Source: Sphingomonas sp. (lineage in GTDB: Bacteria > Pseudomonadota > Alphaproteobacteria > Sphingomonadales > Sphingomonadaceae). From it: a stretch of 64,000 nucleotides of DNA. Location: the NCBI RefSeq assembly GCF_026460985.1, contig NZ_JAPKNM010000019.1, positions 1 through 64,000 on the forward strand, written 5' to 3'. A program made the position numbers and the translations under genes. The notes under the pieces were generated by a model. The model made no database searches. It was not told the origin of the DNA and saw only the letters and a list, made by a program, of their open reading frames with translations. How positions within the stretch are numbered: position 1 is the first letter of the stretch; each line of letters begins with the position of its first letter. This document shows positions 8,595-16,806 of the stretch, piece after piece.

Positions 8595-10238
8595 TTACCT
8601 GCACGTGCTCCCCGCCCCGGCATCCAGGTCCAGGCACCGCCCGTCGATCTGCACCGGCACCGGCACGCCGATCAGCGAGGCCAATGTCGGCGCGATGTCG
8701 ACCGTCTCGACCGACAAGGGCTGCTCGAACCCGGTCATGCCCTTGCGCCAGAACAGGATCGGCACGCGCCGGTCATAGTCCCAGATGCTGCCATGCGTCG
8801 CGACCGATCCCCCCTCGGTGCCCGCGATCGGCGTCACGCGCGGCTTGAGCACGAGGAGGAGGTCGCCCGAGCGGCCCTTGTCGTAGGAAGCGCGCGCGCG
8901 CTCGAGCAAGGTCCAGGTCTCGGGCGGGGTGTGGACCAGAGGCGTCGCCTCGATCTGGGCGCGCGTGAATACCGCCTCCACCTGCGGGTTGGCCGACCAG
9001 CGCTTGATCGCCTCGGCCTGCACGCGGGCGCGATCGGCCTTGCTCAGTCCGGGCGCGAGATAGACGTCGCCGAAATTGCCGCCGACCAGCACCGGCCCGG
9101 CGATACCCAGCGCCGCGCCGATCTCCTTGCCCATCGTCCCGGCATCGAGCCCACGCGCGACCCGCGCGGCCATCGGGGCGGCGTGCTCGCGATTGCGCTC
9201 GGGCATGTCGTGGCCGCCATGGTCGGCGGTGAGCGCCACGGCATAGTCGACGCCGCTCTGGTCGAGCACGGCGAACAGCTTGCCCAGGGTCTGGTCGAGC
9301 GACAGCAATTGGAGGCACATCTCGCTGCCCGCGGTGCCGCGGCTGTGGCCGACATAATCGGTCGCGGAGGCGCCGAGGATCAGCAGGTCGGTATGCGCGC
9401 CCTGCCCCAGCTTCATGTCGGTGGCGAGCCCGGCGCCAAGCGCGAGGATCGATTCGTCGAACTCGGGCGAAGCGCGGAACGCGCCGGCATCGCCCGCCGC
9501 ACGCGCGAAGCGGCCGTCGCCCACGCTGCGGTTCGGGTTGAGCTGGAAGGCGCGGCTGCGGGCCTGGCAGAAGGGCGTCAGCGCGAGCGGCTCCTGCGCC
9601 TCGGCGATGCGCGCGGTCACGCTCTCGTTCATCCGCGTGACCATCGTCGGCGCCGCACGCCCGGCATAGGAGACGAACGCCTTGCCGTCCCACCACCAGA
9701 GCTCGTCGACCTTGTGCCCACCCATCATCACCGCGGCGCGATCCTTGCCGGCGACCGAGACGACGCGGCTCGCGGGATCGGCGAGCTTCATCCACTCGCC
9801 GAGCGTCGGCACCTTCAGATGCTTGTCCGAGACGGTGTATTTGCTCGAAGTGCTTCCGGGGACGCTCTCGTCCTCGGCGCAATAGACGGTCTTGTCCTCG
9901 CGCGGCGCCGAGAAGTCGGTCCAGTCGTTCGCGATGATCCCGGTGCGCGCCGGGCGGGCGCCGGTGAGGATCGTCGAGTGACCCGGGCAGGTCTCGGTTG
10001 CGGCGTGGCTCTGATAGCCCGAGGGGAAGACCGCGCCCGACAGCAGGCGTGCGAAGCCGCCGGTGAACTGGGCGCGATATTCAGCGAACAGGTCCGCCGA
10101 GAACTGGTCGACCGAGATCACCACCAGCAGCTTGGGCGGCGTGACAGGCACAGGCGCGGCGGCGGGCGCCGGGGCCTGCTGGGCCATGGCGGGCGTGGCG
10201 GCGAGCAGCGCCAGCGCGGCAGGAAGGGCGAGCTTCAT
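8595..10238 (-). CDS. phoK: PhoK-type alkaline phosphatase (PafA/NPP-like), exported
   Basis: 547 aa with a signal peptide ending AMAQ. The nucleophile threonine is T83 in TETCPGHSTILTG, followed by N104 (IIANDW) and the K165-x-R167 pair in VAGKDRAAV. These fall six residues before T89, N110, K171 and R173 as I recall them for the Sphingomonas PhoK enzyme, which is a strong match. Zinc ligands are visible in VVISVDQF, SATDYVGHS, LTADHGGHD and SVATHGSIWDYD. The enzyme hydrolyses phosphomonoesters in the periplasm or outside the cell, using metals. It is divergent from dsbD (74 bp). Phosphate control is likely for the family, but I see no Pho box. Confidence 0.9.
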   Translation of the reverse strand: MKLALPAALALLAATPAMAQQAPAPAAAPVPVTPPKLLVVISVDQFSADLFAEYRAQFTGGFARLLSGAVFPSGYQSHAATETCPGHSTILTGARPARTGIIANDWTDFSAPREDKTVYCAEDESVPGSTSSKYTVSDKHLKVPTLGEWMKLADPASRVVSVAGKDRAAVMMGGHKVDELWWWDGKAFVSYAGRAAPTMVTRMNESVTARIAEAQEPLALTPFCQARSRAFQLNPNRSVGDGRFARAAGDAGAFRASPEFDESILALGAGLATDMKLGQGAHTDLLILGASATDYVGHSRGTAGSEMCLQLLSLDQTLGKLFAVLDQSGVDYAVALTADHGGHDMPERNREHAAPMAARVARGLDAGTMGKEIGAALGIAGPVLVGGNFGDVYLAPGLSKADRARVQAEAIKRWSANPQVEAVFTRAQIEATPLVHTPPETWTLLERARASYDKGRSGDLLLVLKPRVTPIAGTEGGSVATHGSIWDYDRRVPILFWRKGMTGFEQPLSVETVDIAPTLASLIGVPVPVQIDGRCLDLDAGAGSTCR

Positions 10239-10312
10239 TGCGGAGTCGACTCCAGTCAGGAATTGTACGCCCAGCTATTGTCGATCGGCCGATCCTGGGC
10301 AAGGACAGGGCC

Positions 10313-12364
10313 ATGGCGTGGATTCGTTTCGTGTTGATGTCGCTCGCGCTGCTGCTCGCGATCGCTCCCGCATCGGCGCAGGCGCCGGCCAAGGGCCCGC
10401 ATGTCCGCATCGAACTGATCGCCGAGACCGAGCGGCCCGCGCCGGGCAGCCAGGTCACCCTCGCCTTCGCCTCGACCCCCGAGCCCGGCTGGCATGCCTA
10501 TTGGGAGAATCCGGGCGATGCCGGCCTCCCCGCGCGGGCTGCATGGACATTGCCCGAGGGCGCAAGCGCGGGCCCCTTGCGCTTCCCGGTGCCGCAGCGG
10601 CTGATCATCGGCGGGCTGATGAACTATGTCTACGAGGCGCCGTTCGCGCCGCTGGTCACGCTCAGCATCCCGGCCTCGGCCCGGCCGGGCGACGCCTTCC
10701 CGGTCAGCGTGAAACTCGATTATCTCGTCTGCACCCACGAGATCTGCGTCCCCGAAAAGGCTGAGCTCTCGACCCAGCTGACGATCGGCGACGGCGCGGT
10801 CCCGGCCGATCGCCGCGCCCGCTTCGACGGCTGGCGCGCGGCGCTGCCCAAGCCGCTCGGCACGCAGGCAAGCTGGCAGCTCGACGGCAAGACCTTCCGG
10901 CTCGGCGTCCCCTTTCCCGCCGCGGCCTCGGTGTCGGGCGAAGGCTATTTCTTCCCGCTGACCGACGGCGCAATCGACTATGCCGCACCCCAGCGCGTCG
11001 TGCGCGACGGCGACCGGGTGCTGATCGAGGCGCCCGCCAAGCGCCCCGCCGGCGCGGTCCGCGGCGTGCTAGCCTTCGGCAGCCAGGGCTTCACGCTCGA
11101 GGCCGCCCCCGGCACCGTCCCGCCCGCTTCCGCAGCTGCGTCCGCGCCCGCGGCACCGGGCGGCTGGTGGTGGACCGCGCTGATCGCTTTCCTCGGCGCG
11201 GTGCTCGGCGGGTTGATCCTCAACATCATGCCCTGCGTCTTCCCGATTCTCAGCCTCAAGGCGCTGAGCCTCGCCAAGGCGGGCGACGATTCCGGCAATC
11301 CCCGCGGCGAGGCATTGGCCTATACCGCGGGCGTGGTGCTGACCTGCCTCGCGCTCGGCGGGGCGTTGCTGGCGGTGCGCGCGGGCGGAGTCGCGGTGGG
11401 CTGGGCGTTCCAGCTCCAGGATCCGCGCGTGATCCTCGTGCTGCTGCTGCTCGTCACCGCGATCGCGCTCAACCTCGCCGGGCTGTTCGAGATTCCCGCG
11501 CCCGGCTTCGTCAACCGCGCCTCGGCGCGCGGCCATGGCGGCGCGTTCATGACCGGCGCGCTCGCCGCCTTCGTCGCGACGCCGTGCACCGGCCCGTTCA
11601 TGGGTGCGGCGCTGGGCACCGCGCTGATCCTCCCCTGGCCCGCCGCGCTGGCGGTGTTCGGCGGGCTGGGGCTCGGCATCGCCTTGCCTTTCCTGCTGCT
11701 CGGCTTCGTCCCCGCGCTGCGCCGCCGCCTGCCCAGGCCGGGCGCCTGGATGGAGACGCTCCGCCGGATCCTGTCGGTGCCGATGTTCCTCACCGCGCTC
11801 GCGCTCGCCTGGGTGCTCGGGCGGCAGGCGGGCACCGACGGCATGGCATTGGGCCTCGGCGCGGCGCTGCTCGCTTCGTTCGGCTTCTGGTGGGCCGGCC
11901 GGCGCCAGGCACGCGGCGCGAGCCAGGCCTGGTTTCCCGCGGTGCCCCTGCTGCTGCTCGCGCTGGCGGCAGTCGCTTTGGTCCGCCCCGCGCCCGCAGG
12001 TGCCGAGCGCCCGGCCATCGCCGGTGCCGAGCCGTTCAGCGAGTCGCGCCTCGCCGCCCTGCGCGCCGAGAACCGCCCCGTCTTCGCCTATTTCACCGCC
12101 GACTGGTGCCTGACCTGCAAGGTCAACGAGAAGGGCGCGATCGAGACCGAGGCGGTCACCGCCGCCTTCGCCAAGGCCAAGGTCGCGGTGCTCGTCGGCG
12201 ACTGGACCAACGGCGATCCGGCGCTCGGCCGCTTCATCGAGCGGCACAATCGTGCAGGCGTTCCGCTCTATCTATGGTATAGGCCGGGCGCCGCAGAGCC
12301 CGAGGTGCTGCCGCAAGTGCTGACCCAGGCGATGCTGCAAGAGCTTGCGGGCGTAAACCGTTAA
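10313..12364 (+). CDS. DsbD/ScsB-type thiol:disulfide interchange protein
   Basis: 683 aa. The start at 10313 gives a signal peptide (MAWIRFVLMSLALLLAIAPASAQ); the track start is 75 bases too early. Three redox parts appear in order: an N-terminal periplasmic domain with C140/C145 (DYLVCTHEICVPEK), an eight-helix-type membrane core from about 280 with cysteines in NIMPCVFPILSLKALSL and VATPCTGPFMGAALG, and a C-terminal thioredoxin domain with YFTADWCLTCKVNE. It carries electrons from cytoplasmic thioredoxin across the membrane to periplasmic acceptors. The large N-terminal domain suggests the ScsB branch. The redoxin gene 11 bp downstream is a natural partner. Confidence 0.9.
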   Translation: MAWIRFVLMSLALLLAIAPASAQAPAKGPHVRIELIAETERPAPGSQVTLAFASTPEPGWHAYWENPGDAGLPARAAWTLPEGASAGPLRFPVPQRLIIGGLMNYVYEAPFAPLVTLSIPASARPGDAFPVSVKLDYLVCTHEICVPEKAELSTQLTIGDGAVPADRRARFDGWRAALPKPLGTQASWQLDGKTFRLGVPFPAAASVSGEGYFFPLTDGAIDYAAPQRVVRDGDRVLIEAPAKRPAGAVRGVLAFGSQGFTLEAAPGTVPPASAAASAPAAPGGWWWTALIAFLGAVLGGLILNIMPCVFPILSLKALSLAKAGDDSGNPRGEALAYTAGVVLTCLALGGALLAVRAGGVAVGWAFQLQDPRVILVLLLLVTAIALNLAGLFEIPAPGFVNRASARGHGGAFMTGALAAFVATPCTGPFMGAALGTALILPWPAALAVFGGLGLGIALPFLLLGFVPALRRRLPRPGAWMETLRRILSVPMFLTALALAWVLGRQAGTDGMALGLGAALLASFGFWWAGRRQARGASQAWFPAVPLLLLALAAVALVRPAPAGAERPAIAGAEPFSESRLAALRAENRPVFAYFTADWCLTCKVNEKGAIETEAVTAAFAKAKVAVLVGDWTNGDPALGRFIERHNRAGVPLYLWYRPGAAEPEVLPQVLTQAMLQELAGVNR

Positions 12365-12375
12365 GGGAGACGCAT

Positions 12376-12987
12376 ATGACCAGGTGGATCTTCGCGGGGA
12401 TCGCGGCGGCGTGCATCACGAGCGCGGCACCGATCGCCGCCGAACCCGGCGTCGGCGCCGCGGTGCCCAATTTCCGCGCCTATGACATGAACGGCAAGAT
12501 CGTCGATCTCAGCCAGTTCCGCGGCAAGACCGTGGTGCTCGAATGGAACAATCCCGGCTGCCCCTTCGTGAAGAAGCATTACGAGAGCGGCAACATGCAG
12601 AAGACCCAGGCCGCCGCGGTGGCGCAGGGCGCGGTGTGGCTGACGATCAACTCGGGCGCACCGGGCAAGCAGGGCCATATGTCCGGGCCCGAGGCGCAGC
12701 AGTTCGTCGCCGCGCAGCACGCCAAGCCGAGCGCCTATCTGCTCGATCCGCAGGGGCTGGTCGGCAAGGGCTATGGCGCCAAGACCACGCCGCACCTGTA
12801 CATCATCGATGGCAAGGGCCGGCTGGTCTATAATGGCGGCATCGACGACAAGCCCAGCGCCGACAAGGCCGACATCGCATCGGCGCGCAACCACGTCCTC
12901 GCCGCGCTCGGCGAGATGCGCGCGGGCAAGCCGGTGTCGGTGCCCGAGACGCGCCCCTATGGCTGCACCGTGAAATACGCGAGCTGA
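12376..12987 (+). CDS. Periplasmic redoxin (AhpC/TSA-TlpA fold) with a single active-site cysteine
   Basis: 203 aa with a signal peptide (ending SAAPIAAE). The thioredoxin-fold core VPNFRAYDMNGKIVDLSQFRGKTVVLEWNNPGCPFVKKHYES has cysteine 62 where CxxC would be, but the second cysteine is replaced (GCPFV), as in peroxiredoxin-like proteins. KTTPHLYIIDGKGRLVYNGGIDD supplies the cis-Pro loop and the following strand. It lies 11 bp behind the DsbD-type gene and is probably a substrate of that reductase: a periplasmic peroxidase or a thiol reductase. A last cysteine (PYGCTVKY) could act as a resolving residue. Confidence 0.8.
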   Translation: MTRWIFAGIAAACITSAAPIAAEPGVGAAVPNFRAYDMNGKIVDLSQFRGKTVVLEWNNPGCPFVKKHYESGNMQKTQAAAVAQGAVWLTINSGAPGKQGHMSGPEAQQFVAAQHAKPSAYLLDPQGLVGKGYGAKTTPHLYIIDGKGRLVYNGGIDDKPSADKADIASARNHVLAALGEMRAGKPVSVPETRPYGCTVKYAS

Positions 12988-12995
12988 GCCCTGAT

Positions 12996-13133
12996 CTCCC
13001 TCTCCCATCGGGAGAGGGAGGGAGCCGCGAAGCGGCGGAAGGGTGAGGGTGACGGGGCGACGTGAGGTCACCCTCACCCTTCCCACTCGGCTTCGCCGAG
13101 CGGGCCCCTTCCCTCTCCCAAAGGGAGAGGGAG
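12996..13133. repeat. Intergenic inverted-repeat element, family C
   Basis: 138 bp with ends CTCCCTCTCCCATCGGGAGAGGGAG and CTCTCCCAAAGGGAGAGGGAG. The interior holds the inward-facing pair AAGGGTGAGGGTGA and TCACCCTCACCCTT, plus two small hairpins (GCCGCgaaGCGGC and CTCGGcttCGCCGAG). It separates two plus-strand genes; several track ORFs begin inside it and are not credible starts. Confidence 0.85.
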
Positions 13134-13217
13134 AACGCGCACAAACACCCCCTTGTGCAACGCAGCAAGACATTGCAGCATGTGCCCCGCAGCCATTTGC
13201 TGCACTTGGGAGCGTTG

Positions 13218-14687
13218 ATGGCGGCAGGCGGGGCGTTCGACGAGATCTGGGGGCATGGCGGCCCTGAAGCGCCGCGGCCCGAATTCGCCGCGCTGTCCGA
13301 ATGGATCGCCGCCACGCCGCCCGCCGAGCTGCAGCGCCGCCAGCAATCCGCCGAGGCCGCGTTCCGCCAATTGGGCATCACCTTCGCGGTCTATGGCGAC
13401 AGCGAGGCCGCCGAGCGGATCATCCCCTTCGACATCGTGCCCCGCATCTTCCTCCAGCAGGAATGGACGCGATTGTGCGAAGGGCTGATCCAGCGCACGC
13501 AGGCGATCAATGCCTTTCTCGAGGACATTTACGGCGAGCGCCGGATCCTCAAGGAAGGGCTGATCCCGCCCGAATTGGTCTACCGCAACGAGCAGTTCCG
13601 CCCCGAGGTCGCGGGCATCCGCCCGCCGCACGGCGTCTGGGCGCATATCTGCGGGATCGATCTCGTCCGCACCGGCCCGGACCAGTTCTTCGTGCTCGAG
13701 GACAACGCCCGCACGCCATCGGGCGTCTCGTACATGCTCGAGAATCGCGAGGCGATGCTGCGCCTCTGTCCGGAACTATTCCGCGACTTCCGCGTCGCGC
13801 CGGTCGACAGCTATCCGGACATGCTGCTCGAGACGATGCGATCGGTGGCGCCGGGGGACAATCCGCATCCGGTCTGCGTCGTGCTCACCCCGGGCCATTT
13901 CAACTCGGCTTATTACGAGCACAGCTTCCTCGCCGATTCGATGGGGATCGAACTGGTCGAGGCGGCCGATCTGGTGGTCGACGACGACATTGTCTGGGTG
14001 CAGACGATCGCCGGCCGAGTGAAGGTCGACGTCATCTATCGCCGCATCGACGACGACTTCCTCGATCCGCTCACCTTCCGTCCGGACTCGCTGCTCGGCG
14101 TGCCCGGGCTGATCGCCGCCTATCGCGCCGGCAATGTCGCGCTGATCAACGCGCCGGGCAACGGCATCGCCGACGACAAGGCGATCTATTCGTACATGCC
14201 CGAGATCGTGAAATTCTATTCGGGCGGCGACGCGAAGCTGCCCAATGTCGAGACCTTCCGCTGCCGCGAGCCGCAGGCGCTGAAGTACGTGCTCGACAAT
14301 CTCGACGAGCTGGTGGTCAAGCTGGTCGACGGATCGGGCGGCTACGGCATGCTCGTCGGCCCCACCGCGACCAAGGCGCAGATCGCCGACTTCCGCGCCG
14401 CACTGGTCGCCGAGCCGCATCGCTACATCGCCCAGCCCACGCTCGCGCTGTCGACCGTGCCGACGATGAGCGACGCCGGCCTCGCGCCGCGGCATGTCGA
14501 CTTCCGCCCCTTCGTGCTGACCGGCAGCGACGGGGTGCGCGTAGTACCGGGCGGGCTCACCCGCGTGGCGCTGCGCGAAGGCTCGCTGGTGGTGAATTCG
14601 AGCCAGGGCGGCGGGACGAAGGACAGCTTCGTGCTGATGGGGGACGACGGGTCCTCGCAATCCCAGTCGCAGAGGCAGGAATCGTGA
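13218..14687 (+). CDS. Circularly permuted ATP-grasp protein (DUF404/DUF407 type)
   Basis: 489 aa. The start at 13218 has a GGGAG Shine-Dalgarno at the right distance and excludes the repeat-derived N-terminus of the track ORF. Typical family stretches are AFDEIWG, FDIVPRIFLQQEWTRLCEGLIQRTQAINAFLEDIYGERRILKEGLIPPELV, GIDLVRTGPDQFFVLEDNARTPSGVSYMLENRE, INAPGNGIADDKAIYSYMPEIVKFY and VVKLVDGSGGYGMLVGP (nucleotide-binding loop). The family is predicted to form peptide-like amide bonds with ATP, but its substrate is unknown. It leads the conserved triad with alpha-E and transglutaminase-like genes. Confidence 0.9.
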   Translation: MAAGGAFDEIWGHGGPEAPRPEFAALSEWIAATPPAELQRRQQSAEAAFRQLGITFAVYGDSEAAERIIPFDIVPRIFLQQEWTRLCEGLIQRTQAINAFLEDIYGERRILKEGLIPPELVYRNEQFRPEVAGIRPPHGVWAHICGIDLVRTGPDQFFVLEDNARTPSGVSYMLENREAMLRLCPELFRDFRVAPVDSYPDMLLETMRSVAPGDNPHPVCVVLTPGHFNSAYYEHSFLADSMGIELVEAADLVVDDDIVWVQTIAGRVKVDVIYRRIDDDFLDPLTFRPDSLLGVPGLIAAYRAGNVALINAPGNGIADDKAIYSYMPEIVKFYSGGDAKLPNVETFRCREPQALKYVLDNLDELVVKLVDGSGGYGMLVGPTATKAQIADFRAALVAEPHRYIAQPTLALSTVPTMSDAGLAPRHVDFRPFVLTGSDGVRVVPGGLTRVALREGSLVVNSSQGGGTKDSFVLMGDDGSSQSQSQRQES

Positions 14688-14701
14688 AGAGCTCGCATCA
14701 A

Positions 14702-14841
14702 CTCCTCCCCGGAACGGGGAGGGGGACCGCGCCCGCAGGGCGTGGTGGAGGGGGCCCCGCCCTCCTCCTTGCGCTGCACTCGCGGATAGCGGGCCCCCTC
14801 CACCATCCTTCGGATGGTCCCCCTCCCCGTTCCAGGGAGGA
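14702..14841. repeat. Intergenic nested inverted repeat, family D
   Basis: About 140 bp. The outer arms are CTCCTCCCCGGAACGGGGAGGGGGACC and its near-perfect inverse (GGTCCCCCTCCCCGTTCCAGGGAGGA). The inner arms are GGTGGAGGGGGCCC and GGGCCCCCTCCACC, perfect over 14 bp. The right end supplies the AGGGAGGA sequence that serves as Shine-Dalgarno for the alpha-E gene. Only one copy is seen in the window. Confidence 0.85.
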
Positions 14842-14847
14842 ATTCGG

Positions 14848-15789
14848 ATGCTGATGCTCTCCCGCACCGCGACGGCGCTCTACTGGCTGGGCCGCTATGT
14901 CGAGCGCGCCGACTTCATCGCGCGATTGGTCGAGGCAACCGTCCGGCTCGATGCGCTTTCCGCCCGGCCCGCGGGCGAGGCGGCGTGGCAGAGCGCGCTC
15001 GCGGTCACCTATACCGACGAGGCCTTCGCCGCGACCGGACAGAGCTTCACCCAGAGCCATGTCGCGCGCTTCCTGACGCTCGACGCGTCGCATCCTGGGT
15101 CGATCGTCCGCTGCCTCGAGATGGCGCGCAACAACGCCCGCGCGGTGCGCACCGCGCTCACCCGCGAGGCTTGGACCGCGATCAACCGCGCCTGGTGGCT
15201 GTTCCAGAACCGCGCCTCGACCGGCGGCGCCACCGCGACGCTCAACCTGGTCGAGCAGGTCAAGGGCGAGACCCGCGGCTTCGAGGGATCGATCCACCGG
15301 ATGATGCGCAACGAGGCGACCTGGCTGATCCAGCTCGGCGCCGCGGTCGAGCGCGCCGACAACACCGCGCGGCTGGTCGACGTCAAATATCACCTCCTGC
15401 TGCCCGAGGGCGAGGCGGTGGGCGGCGTCGTCGATCGCGACCAGTGGACGACCATCCTCCAGACCGTCTCGGCGGTCACCGCCTATCGCTGGCTCTACAG
15501 CGACGGGCTCCAGCCCGCCAACGTCATCGACCTGCTGATCAGCCGCTTCGAGCTGCCGCGCAGCCTCGCCGCCTGCGTCGAGGAGGCGGTGCAGCTGCTC
15601 AGCCAGCTCGCCAAGCGCACCGGATTGCAGGGCGAGGCCGACCGCATGGCCCGCGCGCGGATGGCGCGGATGCAGAAGACGCGCACGTCCGAAGCGATCG
15701 TCAGCGGCCTCCACGAATATCTCGAGGCATTCATCCACGAGAATGCGATGCTCGACGCGGCCGTCGCCCGGCAGTTCAGGTTCATATGA
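14848..15789 (+). CDS. Alpha-E domain protein (DUF403)
   Basis: 313 aa, all-helical. MLMLSRTATALYWLGRYVERADFIARLVEATVRLD is the family's N-terminal signature and is repeated in the second half as EATWLIQLGAAVERADNTARLVDVKYHLL, consistent with internally related helical bundles. DUF403 proteins have no proven activity; they regularly accompany the permuted ATP-grasp and transglutaminase-like genes found on either side here. The gene is translated from a Shine-Dalgarno contributed by the preceding repeat and overlaps the next gene by ATGA, so the last two genes are translationally coupled. Confidence 0.9.
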   Translation: MLMLSRTATALYWLGRYVERADFIARLVEATVRLDALSARPAGEAAWQSALAVTYTDEAFAATGQSFTQSHVARFLTLDASHPGSIVRCLEMARNNARAVRTALTREAWTAINRAWWLFQNRASTGGATATLNLVEQVKGETRGFEGSIHRMMRNEATWLIQLGAAVERADNTARLVDVKYHLLLPEGEAVGGVVDRDQWTTILQTVSAVTAYRWLYSDGLQPANVIDLLISRFELPRSLAACVEEAVQLLSQLAKRTGLQGEADRMARARMARMQKTRTSEAIVSGLHEYLEAFIHENAMLDAAVARQFRFI

Positions 15790-16586
15790 GGATCACGATC
15801 GATCACCGCACGCGCTACCGCTTCTCCGAGCCGCAGGCGCGGCTGGTGCAGATGCTGCGCCTCACGCCCTGCGACACGCGCGACCAGACCGTGGTGAGCT
15901 GGATGATCGGCGTCGATTGCGACGCGCGGATGCGCGACGCCACCGACGGCTTCGGCAACGCCGTGACCATGCTCTATGCCGAGGGGCGGATCGAGGCGAT
16001 CGACATCACCGTCACCGGCGAGGTGCTGACCGGCGACACCAACGGCGTGGTCCAGGGCTCGATCGAGCCGCTTCCGCCGATGCTCTACCTGCGCACCACC
16101 GCCCGCACCGCGCCCGGCGACGGCCTTGCCGCCTTCGCCGCCGAGAGCGCCTCCGGCACCGGCGACACGCTCGACCGCATGCACCGGCTCAACGCCGCGC
16201 TGCACGCGCGCTTCCCCTGCGCGCCCGATGCCCCCGACCAGGGCCTCACCGCCGCCGAGGCGTTCGTGCGCGGCGGGGCGACCTCGCGCGACGTCGCCCA
16301 GATGTTCATCGCCGCGGCGCGCAGCCTCGAAATCCCCGCACGCTACGTCTCGGGCTATCGCAGCGACGCGGGCGCGCATTGCGCACCGCACGCCTGGGCG
16401 GAGGCGCATGTCGACGGACTGGGCTGGATCGGCTTCGATCCGGTCACCGGCCTGTCCCCCGACGAAAGCTATGTCCGGGTAGCGGTGGGGCTCGACGCGC
16501 TCGGCGCCGCCTCGATCGCGGGCACGCGGATCGGCCACGGCGACGAGGAACTCGACGTCGCGCTCCGCGTGGTCAGCGAGGAATAG
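15786..16586 (+). CDS. Transglutaminase-like protein, apparent Cys-to-Ser active site
   Basis: 266 aa; the start ATG at 15786 overlaps the alpha-E stop. The N-terminal domain (MRITIDHRTRYRFSEPQARLVQMLRLTPCDTRDQTVVSW) is the usual beta-rich partner of bacterial transglutaminase-like proteins. In the catalytic domain the segment normally reading G-V-C-Q-D is GATSRDVAQMFIAAARSLEIPARYVSGY, so serine occupies the nucleophile position. The His and Asp of the triad are retained in CAPHAWAEAHVDGLGWIGFDPVTG. It may be a non-enzymatic binder or an atypical serine-dependent enzyme. It closes the ATP-grasp/alpha-E triad. Confidence 0.85.
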   Translation: MRITIDHRTRYRFSEPQARLVQMLRLTPCDTRDQTVVSWMIGVDCDARMRDATDGFGNAVTMLYAEGRIEAIDITVTGEVLTGDTNGVVQGSIEPLPPMLYLRTTARTAPGDGLAAFAAESASGTGDTLDRMHRLNAALHARFPCAPDAPDQGLTAAEAFVRGGATSRDVAQMFIAAARSLEIPARYVSGYRSDAGAHCAPHAWAEAHVDGLGWIGFDPVTGLSPDESYVRVAVGLDALGAASIAGTRIGHGDEELDVALRVVSEE

Positions 16587-16603
16587 CCCCACCGGCAAAC
16601 ACG

Positions 16604-16749
16604 CCCCTCCCTGCAAGGGAGGGGTTGGGGGTGGGTGCGCGCGTCTGCGCGCCCAGAAAGACTCAATTGCCGAAGGGAAGAAGCATCGGGGGAGGCATCG
16701 AGCCTCCCCCGATGCTACCCACCCCTAACCCCTCCCTAGAAGGGAGGGG
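16604..16749. repeat. Family A paired-hairpin element, copy 2 (plus orientation)
   Basis: 146 bp between two convergent genes. Terminal arms are CCCCTCCCTGCAAGGGAGGG..GGTGGGT and the inverse. Next to the left arm is GCGCGC-gtct-GCGCGC. The internal stem is GCATCGGGGGAGGC-ATCGA-GCCTCCCCCGATGC, perfect over 14 bp. Compare 31709-31854, which has the same length and loop but changed, still complementary, arms. Confidence 0.92.
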
Positions 16750-16806
16750 AATCTGAATGTCGATCCGTCCACTTCGGCTGGGCGACGAAGCTCAGCAAGA
16801 ACCCGA

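Noticed and set aside
13062-13217. N-terminal extension of the ATP-grasp protein and other ORFs starting in the repeat at 12996-13133
   Set aside because: The extension is translated repeat sequence; ATG 13218 has a proper Shine-Dalgarno and restores the family N-terminus.
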